Under the pieces are notes generated by a model, which searched no databases, had not been told where the DNA came from, and saw only the letters and a list, made by a program, of their open reading frames with translations. From Microbacterium sp. SORGH_AS_0969 (lineage in GTDB: Bacteria; Actinomycetota; Actinomycetes; Actinomycetales; Microbacteriaceae): a stretch of 64,000 bases of DNA. Position 1 is the stretch's first letter, and every line of letters begins with the position of its first letter. A program made the translations under genes and the position numbers. The stretch is taken from the NCBI RefSeq assembly GCF_030818255.1, contig NZ_JAUTAG010000001.1, positions 1,674,001 through 1,738,000 on the forward strand, written 5' to 3'. Below, piece after piece: positions 56,482 through 64,000 of the stretch.

Positions 56482-59400
56482 TCAGACCGTGCGTCGCCGC
56501 CGCAGCGCGAAGGCGAGGCCGCCCGCGACCACGAGGAACCCGCCCGCGAGGGCCACGCCCCACGGAGCCTCCGCGCCCGTGTTCGCGAGCTTGCCGCCGG
56601 GGTTCGTGGGCTGCCCCGGAGCGGCGGGAGCGGGCGTCGGCTGGGCGCCGGGGTCCTCGCCCGGGGTCTCACCCGAGGCGAGCACGGCCCGCCCGAGTGG
56701 CGCCGGGTCGACCACGGGGGTCGCCTCGAAGTACGCGAGCGTCGCGTCGAGGTCGATCTGTCCGGTGTCGGTGCGGCCGGTTCCCGCCGCGAAGGTCGGG
56801 AAGCCGTCGCCGCCGTTCGCGAGGAACGAGTTCGTCACGACCGTGAACGTGTCGGTGTCGGCGATCGGCTTGCCCTGGTACGCCATCGACACGACCGAGC
56901 CGACGCGCGGGTTCGTCGCGTCCTGCTCGTATTCGTACGTGAAGCCGTCGGAGACCCCGAGGTGCAGCTTCGGTCGGTCGCCCTCGGCCTTCCACTGCTC
57001 GTTCAGGATGCCGCGCAGCTGCTCGCCCGTGAGCGTCACCGTCACGAGGGTGTTGGCGAAGGGCTGAACGAGAGCGGCCTCCTTGTAGGTGACCACCCCG
57101 TCGTCGCCCTTCAGCAGGTCGGCGCGCAGACCACCGGGGTTCATGAGCGCGATTCGCGCCTTCGTCCCGGCGTAGGCGGCGTTCTTCGAGGTCGCCCACA
57201 GGTAGACGTCGGCGACCCAGTTGCCCATCGACGACTCGACGCCGCGGTCGGCTCCCGAGGGGGTTCCGCCGCGCAGGATGTCGCCGCTGATCTCGCCGAC
57301 CGGCTTCGCGCCGATGACGTCGGCCTGCGCGACGTAGCCGGCGACCTTCGCCTCGATCTCGGCATCCGGAGCGAAAGCGCCCGCGAGCGGGAACGTCGTT
57401 CCGGTGAGGGATGCCAGCGAGTCAGTGCGCGTGTCCCACGTGAGCGACAGCTGGCCCATGGCCTTGCCGTACTCGTACGCCTGGATCACCGGGCGGGTGC
57501 GGTCGGTGCCCGCCACCGGCAGGTCGCACGCGTACGTCTGGTGCGTGTGCGCCGAGACGATCGCGTCGATCTCGGGCGAGGCGTTGACGGCGAGGTTGCC
57601 GAAGCCCGACTGGTCGGCGGCGATCGCGGCGCAGTCGTCGGAGACGGCGGCGCCCGAGTGCGTCAGCAGCACGATCACGTCGGCGAGGTCGCCCCGCGTG
57701 ATCTCGTCGGCGACGCGGTTCGCCGCTTCGAGCTGGTCGCCGAACTCCAGGTCGGCGATACCGGCCGGGTCGACCATGGTCGCGGTGTCGGGGGTGACGG
57801 TGCCGATGAAGGCCACGCGCACGCCGTCGACGTCCTTGATCGCGTACTCGTCGAGCGCGGGCTCTTTCGTGCCCTTCTTGTACACGTTCGCGCCGAGACC
57901 GTACTCCCCGCCGCCGTACTCGGGCAGCACCCGGTCGGTGAGGTCGGCGAAGCCGCGGTCGAACTCGTGGTTGCCCACGGCCGATACGTCGAGACCGGAC
58001 GCCCTCAGCGTGTCGATCGTCGGCGAATCGTTCTGGATGAGCGAGGTGAAGGTCGACGCGCCGATGTTGTCACCCGCCGAGACGAAGAGCGTGTTCGGGT
58101 TGGCGGCTTCCTTGGCCTTCACGGCGCCCGCGATGACGGCCGCGCCGGCCTCGCCCTGCGAGCCCGCTTCGAGGCGGCCGTGGAAGTCGTTGACCGTCAG
58201 GATGTCGATGTTCTTCACCGTCGGGTTCGAGACCTCGAACAGCGTCGTGGTGCCCGACACCTCGTTGCCGACGGCGACCAGCGGTCGCCCCGTGGGAGAC
58301 GCGTCGGCGGGGATGAAGTCGACTCCCTCGGGGCCGAGGTCGCCGGCCTTCGCCAGCAGCTCGCGGTCGGCGGTCTCGTCGCCGGTGAGCTGGTCTTCCA
58401 TCGACACCGAGAAGTCGCGGTTGTTCACATATCCCGCGTAGGCGGCCTTCGTCGGGTCGGTGATGTCGTACGTCATCACGCCGCCGACGCGCTCGAGACC
58501 GATGAACGCGTACGTGCGCCCGTCGACCTCGCCGATCGCGAGGTTCTCGGGCTCGGGACCCTTGTCGTCGCTGCGTCCCTCGAGGTTCGAGGCCGAGTGG
58601 TTCGAGTTGAAGAAGCCCGGGTTCGCGTCGTGCGTGATGCGCTCGAAGTCCGCGCCGGAATCGAACATCTGCGCGCCGTCGGCGTTCCACACCGAGAAAC
58701 CGCGGCCGCCGAACGTGTAGAGCTCGGCGTAGCAGCTGCCGTCGGCGTTCAGTCCCATGTCGGTCGCGACGTTGAGGCGGCCGAGGTCGGCGTCGTCGAG
58801 CGAGCCGGCCAGCGGGCTGTCGGCGCAGACGGGCGCGAGACCATCCTCACCGAGATCCTTCACGCGGGCCGTGTCGTTGAAGTCGCCCCACTCGCGGCCG
58901 TCGCCCTCGTTGGCGGTGACGAGGTAGGTCTCGCCGTTCGTCTCGTACGCCTGGATGCCGTCGGGCATGTACATGCCGTACAGGCCCGGGTAGCTCTTCT
59001 CGTTGGAGGTCGGAGCGTCCTCGGGGTCGCGGTCGCTCGCGTCGAGCGTCTCGACGCCGTAGTCCTTGTACCCGAGGGGACGGATGCCACTGACCTCCGC
59101 CGACGCCAGGTCGACGATCGCGATCGCGTTGGCTTCCTGCAGCGCGACGTACGCGGTCCCCCCGGCGATCGCGACGTACTCGGGCTCGAGGTTGCGGCTG
59201 ACGCGGTTCGCGGCGAGCGGGGTGTCGCCCTGGTCGGGGGCGGCGACGTCGGGACCGAAGACGCGGACGGCGGGGTCGAGGGTCTTCGATCCGCCCTTCT
59301 CGAACGCTCCGAACCCGGCCGTGCGCACGGCATCCTGGCTCGGGGCCGCTTTCTCGGCGGGGAGGGTGACGATCCCGACCGAGCCCTCGGGGTCGACCGA

Positions 59401-59943
59401 GAAGTCGTCGGCGGGCTCGCCCTCGTTCGCGACGACGGCGACCGTGCCGTCGGCCGAGATCGTGACCATGTCGGGGAGGGCTCCGACGGTGACCTCTCCG
59501 AGAACGGTCGGCTCGGCGGCATCCGCGTCGAAGAACACGAGGCGGCCGGGCGCGGTCTTGTCGGTGTCCTCGAGGGCGATGACGCCCAGGCCGTCTTCGC
59601 GCACCGCGAGCGAGTTCGCCACGCCCGTCCCCGTGATCGAGTACAGCTTCGTGGGGGCCGCGGGGCTGCTCATATCGAGCACGTCGACGGCGCCGGCCTG
59701 CGCGTTCACGACGAACAGGCGGTTCTTGTAGGCGTGGACGATCTCGGCGGCCGACTGGTCGAACACGCCCGTCTCGTAGGTGCCGATCGGGCGGAGGCTC
59801 ACCGCACTGTCGGCGGGAGCGTCGCGAATCGGGTCGGGAACGATCGCGGCGGACGCCGCGGTGGCGCTCGAGAGCGCGAGCGCGCAGACGGCCGCGGTCG
59901 TCGCGGTCAGCGCGACGGTACGGCGAAGGAAGGGCGAAGGCAT
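56482..59943 (-). CDS. Cell-wall-anchored choice-of-anchor I / 5'-nucleotidase-type protein
   Basis: An 1153-residue secreted protein. A signal peptide ends near ATAASA (residue 32). A beta-propeller of the choice-of-anchor I type fills about 35-570. A UshA-like metallophosphatase follows from about 577 (VNDFHGRLE, SAGDNIG, GNHEFD, LTHSG, SAHTHQ give the metal ligands), then a 5'-nucleotidase C-terminal domain (NSFLANGGDGF). The end has a Pro-rich spacer, an LANTG sorting motif at about 1117, a hydrophobic helix and RRRR. It probably hydrolyses extracellular nucleotides at the wall. GAGGA precedes the ATG. Confidence 0.92.
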   Translation of the reverse strand: MPSPFLRRTVALTATTAAVCALALSSATAASAAIVPDPIRDAPADSAVSLRPIGTYETGVFDQSAAEIVHAYKNRLFVVNAQAGAVDVLDMSSPAAPTKLYSITGTGVANSLAVREDGLGVIALEDTDKTAPGRLVFFDADAAEPTVLGEVTVGALPDMVTISADGTVAVVANEGEPADDFSVDPEGSVGIVTLPAEKAAPSQDAVRTAGFGAFEKGGSKTLDPAVRVFGPDVAAPDQGDTPLAANRVSRNLEPEYVAIAGGTAYVALQEANAIAIVDLASAEVSGIRPLGYKDYGVETLDASDRDPEDAPTSNEKSYPGLYGMYMPDGIQAYETNGETYLVTANEGDGREWGDFNDTARVKDLGEDGLAPVCADSPLAGSLDDADLGRLNVATDMGLNADGSCYAELYTFGGRGFSVWNADGAQMFDSGADFERITHDANPGFFNSNHSASNLEGRSDDKGPEPENLAIGEVDGRTYAFIGLERVGGVMTYDITDPTKAAYAGYVNNRDFSVSMEDQLTGDETADRELLAKAGDLGPEGVDFIPADASPTGRPLVAVGNEVSGTTTLFEVSNPTVKNIDILTVNDFHGRLEAGSQGEAGAAVIAGAVKAKEAANPNTLFVSAGDNIGASTFTSLIQNDSPTIDTLRASGLDVSAVGNHEFDRGFADLTDRVLPEYGGGEYGLGANVYKKGTKEPALDEYAIKDVDGVRVAFIGTVTPDTATMVDPAGIADLEFGDQLEAANRVADEITRGDLADVIVLLTHSGAAVSDDCAAIAADQSGFGNLAVNASPEIDAIVSAHTHQTYACDLPVAGTDRTRPVIQAYEYGKAMGQLSLTWDTRTDSLASLTGTTFPLAGAFAPDAEIEAKVAGYVAQADVIGAKPVGEISGDILRGGTPSGADRGVESSMGNWVADVYLWATSKNAAYAGTKARIALMNPGGLRADLLKGDDGVVTYKEAALVQPFANTLVTVTLTGEQLRGILNEQWKAEGDRPKLHLGVSDGFTYEYEQDATNPRVGSVVSMAYQGKPIADTDTFTVVTNSFLANGGDGFPTFAAGTGRTDTGQIDLDATLAYFEATPVVDPAPLGRAVLASGETPGEDPGAQPTPAPAAPGQPTNPGGKLANTGAEAPWGVALAGGFLVVAGGLAFALRRRRTV

Positions 59944-60112
59944 GGCTGTGTCCTCGGGGCAGGGGATCGACGCACCGCGGGGGCGGCACACCGGACGCCG
60001 CGGGGGGCGGCGGACGCGCCGAGTCTGGCCGCGGTCCGTGACGCTCGGATGAACGAGAGGCGAACGCTCGCACGCGCGCCCGCTCCCGTGCGAGGCGGTC
60101 TAGCCTGGGCGC

Positions 60113-60832
60113 ATGACGGAGCCTTCCGGTGCCCACGCCGACGAACCGCATCGCCAGGGCCTCGCCCAACGACTGAACGGCCTTCGTGCCGGAGTGCTCG
60201 GTGCGAACGACGGCATCGTGTCGACCGCCGCGGTCGTCGTCGGCGTCGCGGGAGCGACGAGCGAGGTGGGGCCCGTGCTCGTCGCCGGGCTCGCCGCCCT
60301 CGTGGGCGGTGCCGTGTCGATGGCGCTCGGCGAGTACGTCTCGGTCTCGAGCCAGCGCGACAGCGAGCGGGCGCTCATCCAGAAGGAACGCCGCGAGCTC
60401 GCGGAGGATCCGGATGCCGAGTTCGCCGAGCTCGTCGGGTTGTACGAGGCCCAGGGGCTCACGCGCGACACGGCGACCCGCGTGGCGACCGAGCTGACGG
60501 CATCCGATGCCCTGAAAGCGCATCTGTCGATCGAGCTGAACATCGATGCCGACGACGTCGTGAGCCCGTGGACCGCCGCGCTGGCGTCCGCGGTGGCTTT
60601 CACGATCGGCGCGCTGCTGCCTCTCGCGACGATCCTGCTCGCGCCGGTGGAGGTGCGGGTTCCCCTGACGTTCGCGGCGGTGCTTGTCGCGCTGGCCGTC
60701 ACGGGGTACGTGGCCGCGTGGATCGGCGGCGCTCGACGTGGTCGCTCGATCCTGCGCACGGTGATCGGCGGCGCGCTCGCGCTCGGGGCGACGTATCTCG
60801 TGGGGTCGTTGTTCGGCGTGGCGGCGGGGTAG
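60113..60832 (+). CDS. VIT1/CCC1-family iron/manganese transporter
   Basis: A 239-residue membrane protein. The first helix carries LGANDGIVSTAAVVVG, and the second VGGAVSMALGEYVSVSSQ; a cytoplasmic Glu-rich helical part (ERALIQKERRELAEDP) binds metals in family members. Three more helices close it. The family moves Fe2+ or Mn2+ out of the cytoplasm. It is isolated, with a convergent DUF2262 gene 11 bases away. Confidence 0.92.
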   Translation: MTEPSGAHADEPHRQGLAQRLNGLRAGVLGANDGIVSTAAVVVGVAGATSEVGPVLVAGLAALVGGAVSMALGEYVSVSSQRDSERALIQKERRELAEDPDAEFAELVGLYEAQGLTRDTATRVATELTASDALKAHLSIELNIDADDVVSPWTAALASAVAFTIGALLPLATILLAPVEVRVPLTFAAVLVALAVTGYVAAWIGGARRGRSILRTVIGGALALGATYLVGSLFGVAAG

Positions 60833-60843
60833 CGCTCAGGATC

Positions 60844-61719
60844 TCAGCCGGCGATCGAGGCGTTGGCCAGGCGGTTGTCGCTCTGCACGTCGATGAGGAT
60901 CACGTGGCCGAAGAACAGGTCGCCGTCGTCGAAGTACGCAGTGGCCGAGCCGTCGGCGGCGATGCTCAGCTCGCTCAGGCGGATCCGCTCCGCGAACGTC
61001 TCCCGGGTGATCGGTTCCGGAGCCGGCGCGTCGTCGTCCTCGTCCTCCTCCTGCCAGTCGTTCGCGAGGTCGGTGAGCTCCTCCGCGGCGAAGGCGCGCC
61101 AGCGGGCGTCGACGTCCGGCATCTCGGCGAGCAGCGCCCGCAAGCGGGCGAGGGACCCCTCGCAGGTCTCGGCGCCCTCGGCAGCGTCATCGTCGATGCT
61201 CAGGGTGACCGATATCTGTTCCCCCGCCCACTCGATCCCGCCCGAGAACCACCCGTAGGAACGATCGAGGGTGAATTCGCCGAGCTCGGTGGAAAGGACG
61301 ATCGGGCGGAGCCACCGGTCGCGCCGGCCGTCGAGCGCGGGGATGCGCAGGTCGCGCTCGATCACCTCGTCGAGCGCGAAATGGTGCGAGAGGTCGGGCA
61401 CGGGGAGGTTGTACTTCGCGTATTCCGCAGAGTCCGGAGTGGCGCGACGGACCCGCACGCGGTATTGCGTCAGGGCCTCGAGGTCGTGGATCCACCCGTC
61501 GCGTTCCGCGTCGGTGGCGAGCCACGACAACCGCCCCTCTTCGGTGACCACGGCGCCGGATCCGTCGACGTACGCGAGGACGTCCGCGGACGGTGTCCAC
61601 AGCTCCGCGCCGCCCGCTTTCCCCGCCCCTCCGACGCTCTGGCCGGTCAAGACGACGATCTCGATGGGCTCCGGGGCGTGACGGCGGTCGAATTCGGCTC
61701 GCTCTTGCTGTGCAGGCAT
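60844..61719 (-). CDS. DUF2262-like conserved hypothetical protein
   Basis: A 291-residue soluble protein. The C-terminal half (about 150-290) looks like DUF2262: LGEFTLDRSYGWFSGGIEW, ISVTLSID, DLANDW, then a final beta region with a DGDLFFGH segment. The N-terminal part has no recognisable domain. A short acidic stretch (EEDEDDD) is present at about 230. The ATG at 61719 was chosen; the longer frame to 61779 runs into an AT-rich promoter area. Function unknown. Confidence 0.7.
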   Translation of the reverse strand: MPAQQERAEFDRRHAPEPIEIVVLTGQSVGGAGKAGGAELWTPSADVLAYVDGSGAVVTEEGRLSWLATDAERDGWIHDLEALTQYRVRVRRATPDSAEYAKYNLPVPDLSHHFALDEVIERDLRIPALDGRRDRWLRPIVLSTELGEFTLDRSYGWFSGGIEWAGEQISVTLSIDDDAAEGAETCEGSLARLRALLAEMPDVDARWRAFAAEELTDLANDWQEEDEDDDAPAPEPITRETFAERIRLSELSIAADGSATAYFDDGDLFFGHVILIDVQSDNRLANASIAG

Positions 61720-61826
61720 GCCGTCGAGGGTACCGACTCGGGAATCATCGCAAGCCCTCCCATTTAGTAGGACGTCCATGTAATCTGTGAGGGCGACGAC
61801 GCCGTCGCCCCACGAAGGAGAGCCGC

Positions 61827-63005
61827 ATGGACACCACCCCTGCCCCCGCGCTCGATGCCCCGCCCGCCGGTACCCTCTCGGCGGACGAGCGCGAAGCCAT
61901 CCTCGAAGCCGTCCGTGACTTCGCCGCGACCGAGCTCGCCCCCCACAGCCTGGAATGGGATGCCGAGAAGCACTTCCCCCGCGACGTCCTCCGCCGCGCG
62001 GGCGAGCTGGGCCTCGGCGGTGTGTACGTGAGGGACGACGTCGGGGGCGCGGGCCTCTCGCGCGCCGACGCGGTGGCCATCTTCGAGGAGCTCGCCTACG
62101 GCGACCCCACCGTGACGGCCTACATCACGATCCACAACATGGTCGCGTGGATGATCGACGCCTACGGCACCGACGCCCAGCGTCAGCGCTGGCTGCCCGG
62201 ACTCGTCGCGATGGACGACCTCGGTGCCTACTGCCTCACCGAGCCCGGCGCGGGATCCGACGCGGCGGCGATCACCACCTCGGCGATCCGCCACGGTGAC
62301 ACCTACGTGCTCACGGGCGTGAAGCAGTTCATCTCGGGTGCGGGCGAGGCATCCGTCTATGTCGTCATGGCCCGCACGGGCGAGCCGGGCGCGCGGGGGA
62401 TCAGCGCATTCCTCGTTCCTGCCGACGCCGAGGGGCTGTCGTTCGGCCCCCTCGAGAAGAAGATGGGCTGGAACGCCCAACCGACCCGCCAGGTCGTCCT
62501 CGACGAGGTGCGGATACCCGCCGAGAACCTCCTCGGCGGCGAGGGCCGCGGCTTCTCGATCGCGATGACGGCGCTCAACGGCGGCCGATTGAACATCGCC
62601 ACCTGCTCGATCGGCGGGGCGCGCTGGGCCCTCGACCGCGCGATCGCCTACGTCCACGAGCGTTTCACCTTCGGCGAGGCGCTCGCCGAGAAGCAGTCCG
62701 TCGTCTTCGCGGTGGCCGACATGGCCACCGAGCTCGAGGCGGCGCGCCTGCTCGTGCGCGATGCGGCGACGGCGCTGGACGCGAAGAACCCCGACACCGC
62801 GACCCGCTGCGCCATGGCGAAGCGTTTCGCGACCGACGTCGGCTTCCGCGTCGCGAACGAGGCCCTGCAGTTGCACGGCGGCTACGGCTACCTGCAGGAC
62901 TACGGCATCGAGAAGGTCGTGCGCGATCTGCGCGTGCACCAGATTCTCGAGGGCACGAACGAGATCATGCGTCTCATCGTCGGTCGGAGCGTTCTGGCCG
63001 CGTGA
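61827..63005 (+). CDS. Acyl-CoA dehydrogenase, isobutyryl/short-chain type
   Basis: A 392-residue flavoenzyme. The flavin-binding motif is [13 protein letters not shown], and the catalytic Glu375 lies in [10 protein letters not shown]. The C-terminal helices read [16 protein letters not shown]. It desaturates acyl-CoA and passes electrons to ETF. GAAGGAGA precedes the ATG. The sequence type resembles the isobutyryl-CoA dehydrogenases of valine breakdown. It is followed 79 bases later by an enoyl-CoA hydratase, so they act in succession. Confidence 0.93.
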   Translation: MDTTPAPALDAPPAGTLSADEREAILEAVRDFAATELAPHSLEWDAEKHFPRDVLRRAGELGLGGVYVRDDVGGAGLSRADAVAIFEELAYGDPTVTAYITIHNMVAWMIDAYGTDAQRQRWLPGLVAMDDLGAYCLTEPGAGSDAAAITTSAIRHGDTYVLTGVKQFISGAGEASVYVVMARTGEPGARGISAFLVPADAEGLSFGPLEKKMGWNAQPTRQVVLDEVRIPAENLLGGEGRGFSIAMTALNGGRLNIATCSIGGARWALDRAIAYVHERFTFGEALAEKQSVVFAVADMATELEAARLLVRDAATALDAKNPDTATRCAMAKRFATDVGFRVANEALQLHGGYGYLQDYGIEKVVRDLRVHQILEGTNEIMRLIVGRSVLAA

Positions 63006-63084
63006 CGTCGAGTCCCTCGGCGATGTCGGGGGAGCGTGGGAGCATGCCAGAGCGGGCCGTCCGCGCCGACAGAACGGGAGTGAC

Positions 63085-63873
63085 ATGACGGATCAGGATG
63101 CCGGTTACGAGACGATCCGCGTCGAGCAGCGGGGTCGCGTCGGGTGGATCACCCTCGACCGCCCCGAGGCGCTGAACGCGTTGAACACACGCACCATGCA
63201 CGAGGTGGTCGCCGCGGCCGAGGCGTTCGACGCCGACGAGGGCGTCGGTGCGATCGTCGTGACCGGGAGCGAGAAGGCGTTCGCCGCGGGAGCCGACATC
63301 AAAGAGATGGAGGGCAAGTCCAGCGTCGAGATGATCCTGACCGACCACTTCGGCGGCTGGTCGCGGTTCGCGGCCGTTCGCACACCCGTGATCGCCGCCG
63401 TCTCGGGCTACGCCCTCGGCGGCGGCTGCGAGCTCGCGCTGATGTGCGACGTCATCCTGGCCTCCGACCGCGCGAGGTTCGGCCAGCCCGAGGTGCAGTT
63501 GGGCGTGATCCCGGGCATGGGCGGGACGCAGCGGCTCGTGCGTGCCCTGGGGTACTACAAGGCGGCCGAACTCGTCTTGACCGGCCGGATGATCGACGCG
63601 GCCGAGGCCGAGCGGGTGGGGCTGGTCTCGCGCGTCGTGCCCGGGGCCGACCTGCTCGAGGAGGCGCAGGCGGTCGCCGAGACGATCGCCGCGAAACCGC
63701 TGCCCGCCCTCTACGCGGCGAAGGCCGCGCTCGACGCGGCGCTCGAGACCTCTCTCGCCGAGGGCCTGCGTTTCGAGCGGCAGGCGTTCGCCGGCCTCTT
63801 CGACACGGCCGACCAGAAGGAGGGGATGGCGGCGTTCCGCGAGAAGCGGGCACCGTCGTTCACCCACCGATGA
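63085..63873 (+). CDS. Enoyl-CoA hydratase
   Basis: A 262-residue crotonase with both catalytic Glu residues ([11 protein letters not shown] and [11 protein letters not shown]), unlike the one at 584. The oxyanion hole is [11 protein letters not shown]. It hydrates the product of the preceding acyl-CoA dehydrogenase. GGGAG precedes the ATG. Branched-chain or short-chain fatty acid oxidation is the probable pathway. Confidence 0.94.
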   Translation: MTDQDAGYETIRVEQRGRVGWITLDRPEALNALNTRTMHEVVAAAEAFDADEGVGAIVVTGSEKAFAAGADIKEMEGKSSVEMILTDHFGGWSRFAAVRTPVIAAVSGYALGGGCELALMCDVILASDRARFGQPEVQLGVIPGMGGTQRLVRALGYYKAAELVLTGRMIDAAEAERVGLVSRVVPGADLLEEAQAVAETIAAKPLPALYAAKAALDAALETSLAEGLRFERQAFAGLFDTADQKEGMAAFREKRAPSFTHR

Positions 63874-63934
63874 TCGAGACGACGCGACGGAACCCCGCTC
63901 GATCGGCCGCGCCGCGCGCGGCTACGGGCCCACG

Positions 63935-64000
63935 TCAGAGCGGGTCGGGCACCGGAGCGGGATCGGCGAAGTCGCCGGCACCCTTGCGGAAGCGCGCGAT
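63935..64000 (-). CDS. 3' end of a leftward gene, truncated by the window edge
   Basis: The minus strand is open from 64000 down to a TGA at 63935-63937, giving the C-terminal residues IARFRKGAGDFADPAPVPDP plus a final Leu. That is too short to name a product. Codon use (GC-rich third positions) supports coding, and the reading frame is convergent with the hydratase gene. Confidence 0.45.
   Translation of the reverse strand: MARFRKGAGDFADPAPVPDPL

Noticed and set aside
56479..61767. A 1762-residue open frame on the plus strand
   Set aside because: It is antisense to the 5'-nucleotidase and DUF2262 genes and crosses the VIT gene in another frame. Its composition is the Arg/Gly/Val-rich type expected from the shadow of GC-rich coding DNA, and no domain is recognisable.

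Overview
This is a high-GC chromosomal segment from an actinobacterium, most likely a Microbacteriaceae member close to Microbacterium. That assignment is an inference from the GC-rich third positions, the frequent GGATGCC/GCATCC words, the gene families present, and short palindromic repeats (translated as LRQAQGP/LSLSKGP) of the kind common in that family. I found no rRNA, tRNA, CRISPR array, insertion sequence or prophage.

Layout. 1-2190: end of a small crotonase/SDR operon. 2558-3400: a HAD phosphatase. 3622-7144: a beta-glucoside PTS operon with its own BglG-type antiterminator site. 7200-22218: a catabolic cluster (metallo-beta-lactamase-fold lactonase, two group D flavin oxygenases, flavin reductase, RidA-like and M24-like proteins, VOC protein, fused 2-oxoacid dehydrogenase E1 plus E2, aldehyde dehydrogenase, dehydrogenase, and LacI- and GntR-type regulators). 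22385-26907: a second beta-glucoside PTS operon, with a frameshifted permease gene, a 6-phospho-beta-glucosidase and a LicT/BglG antiterminator. 26972-29624: a MarR-controlled redox-type operon. 29640-30545: an orphan antiterminator. 30760-37096: rlmN, a membrane protein, and an ABC exporter with a two-component system. 37271-45793: a peptide ABC importer operon with two peptidase-like enzymes and its own regulator. 45810-64000: glutamate decarboxylase, aldo/keto reductase, a DUF4407 protein, NUDIX, quinone-type oxidoreductase/TetR, Lrp with a truncated DMT transporter, thiolase, an S51-like peptidase, a wall-anchored 5'-nucleotidase, a VIT-type transporter, a DUF2262 protein and an acyl-CoA dehydrogenase/enoyl-CoA hydratase pair.

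The centre of interest is 3.6-26.9 kb. Two phospho-beta-glucoside uptake and hydrolysis operons flank a ring-degradation-type cluster. Four matching LacI-type palindromes (core CAAWCGWTTG) lie upstream of the cluster's transcription units at 10605, 14145, 15605 and 22264, so the local LacI-family regulator probably controls the whole set. The lactonase is a complete AiiA-type dinuclear metal enzyme. It resembles in type and setting the benzoxazolinone lactonase BxdA described from maize-root Microbacterium. I propose that the region takes up plant beta-glucosides, removes the sugar, opens the lactone or carbamate ring of the aglycone and degrades the resulting aminophenol-like product. The aglycone assignment is an inference.

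Other points of note are a palindromic repeat inserted in frame within rlmN, an 89-bp tandem duplication, a 94-bp nested palindrome, and unusual active-site substitutions in the M24-like, RidA-like and GH1 proteins.
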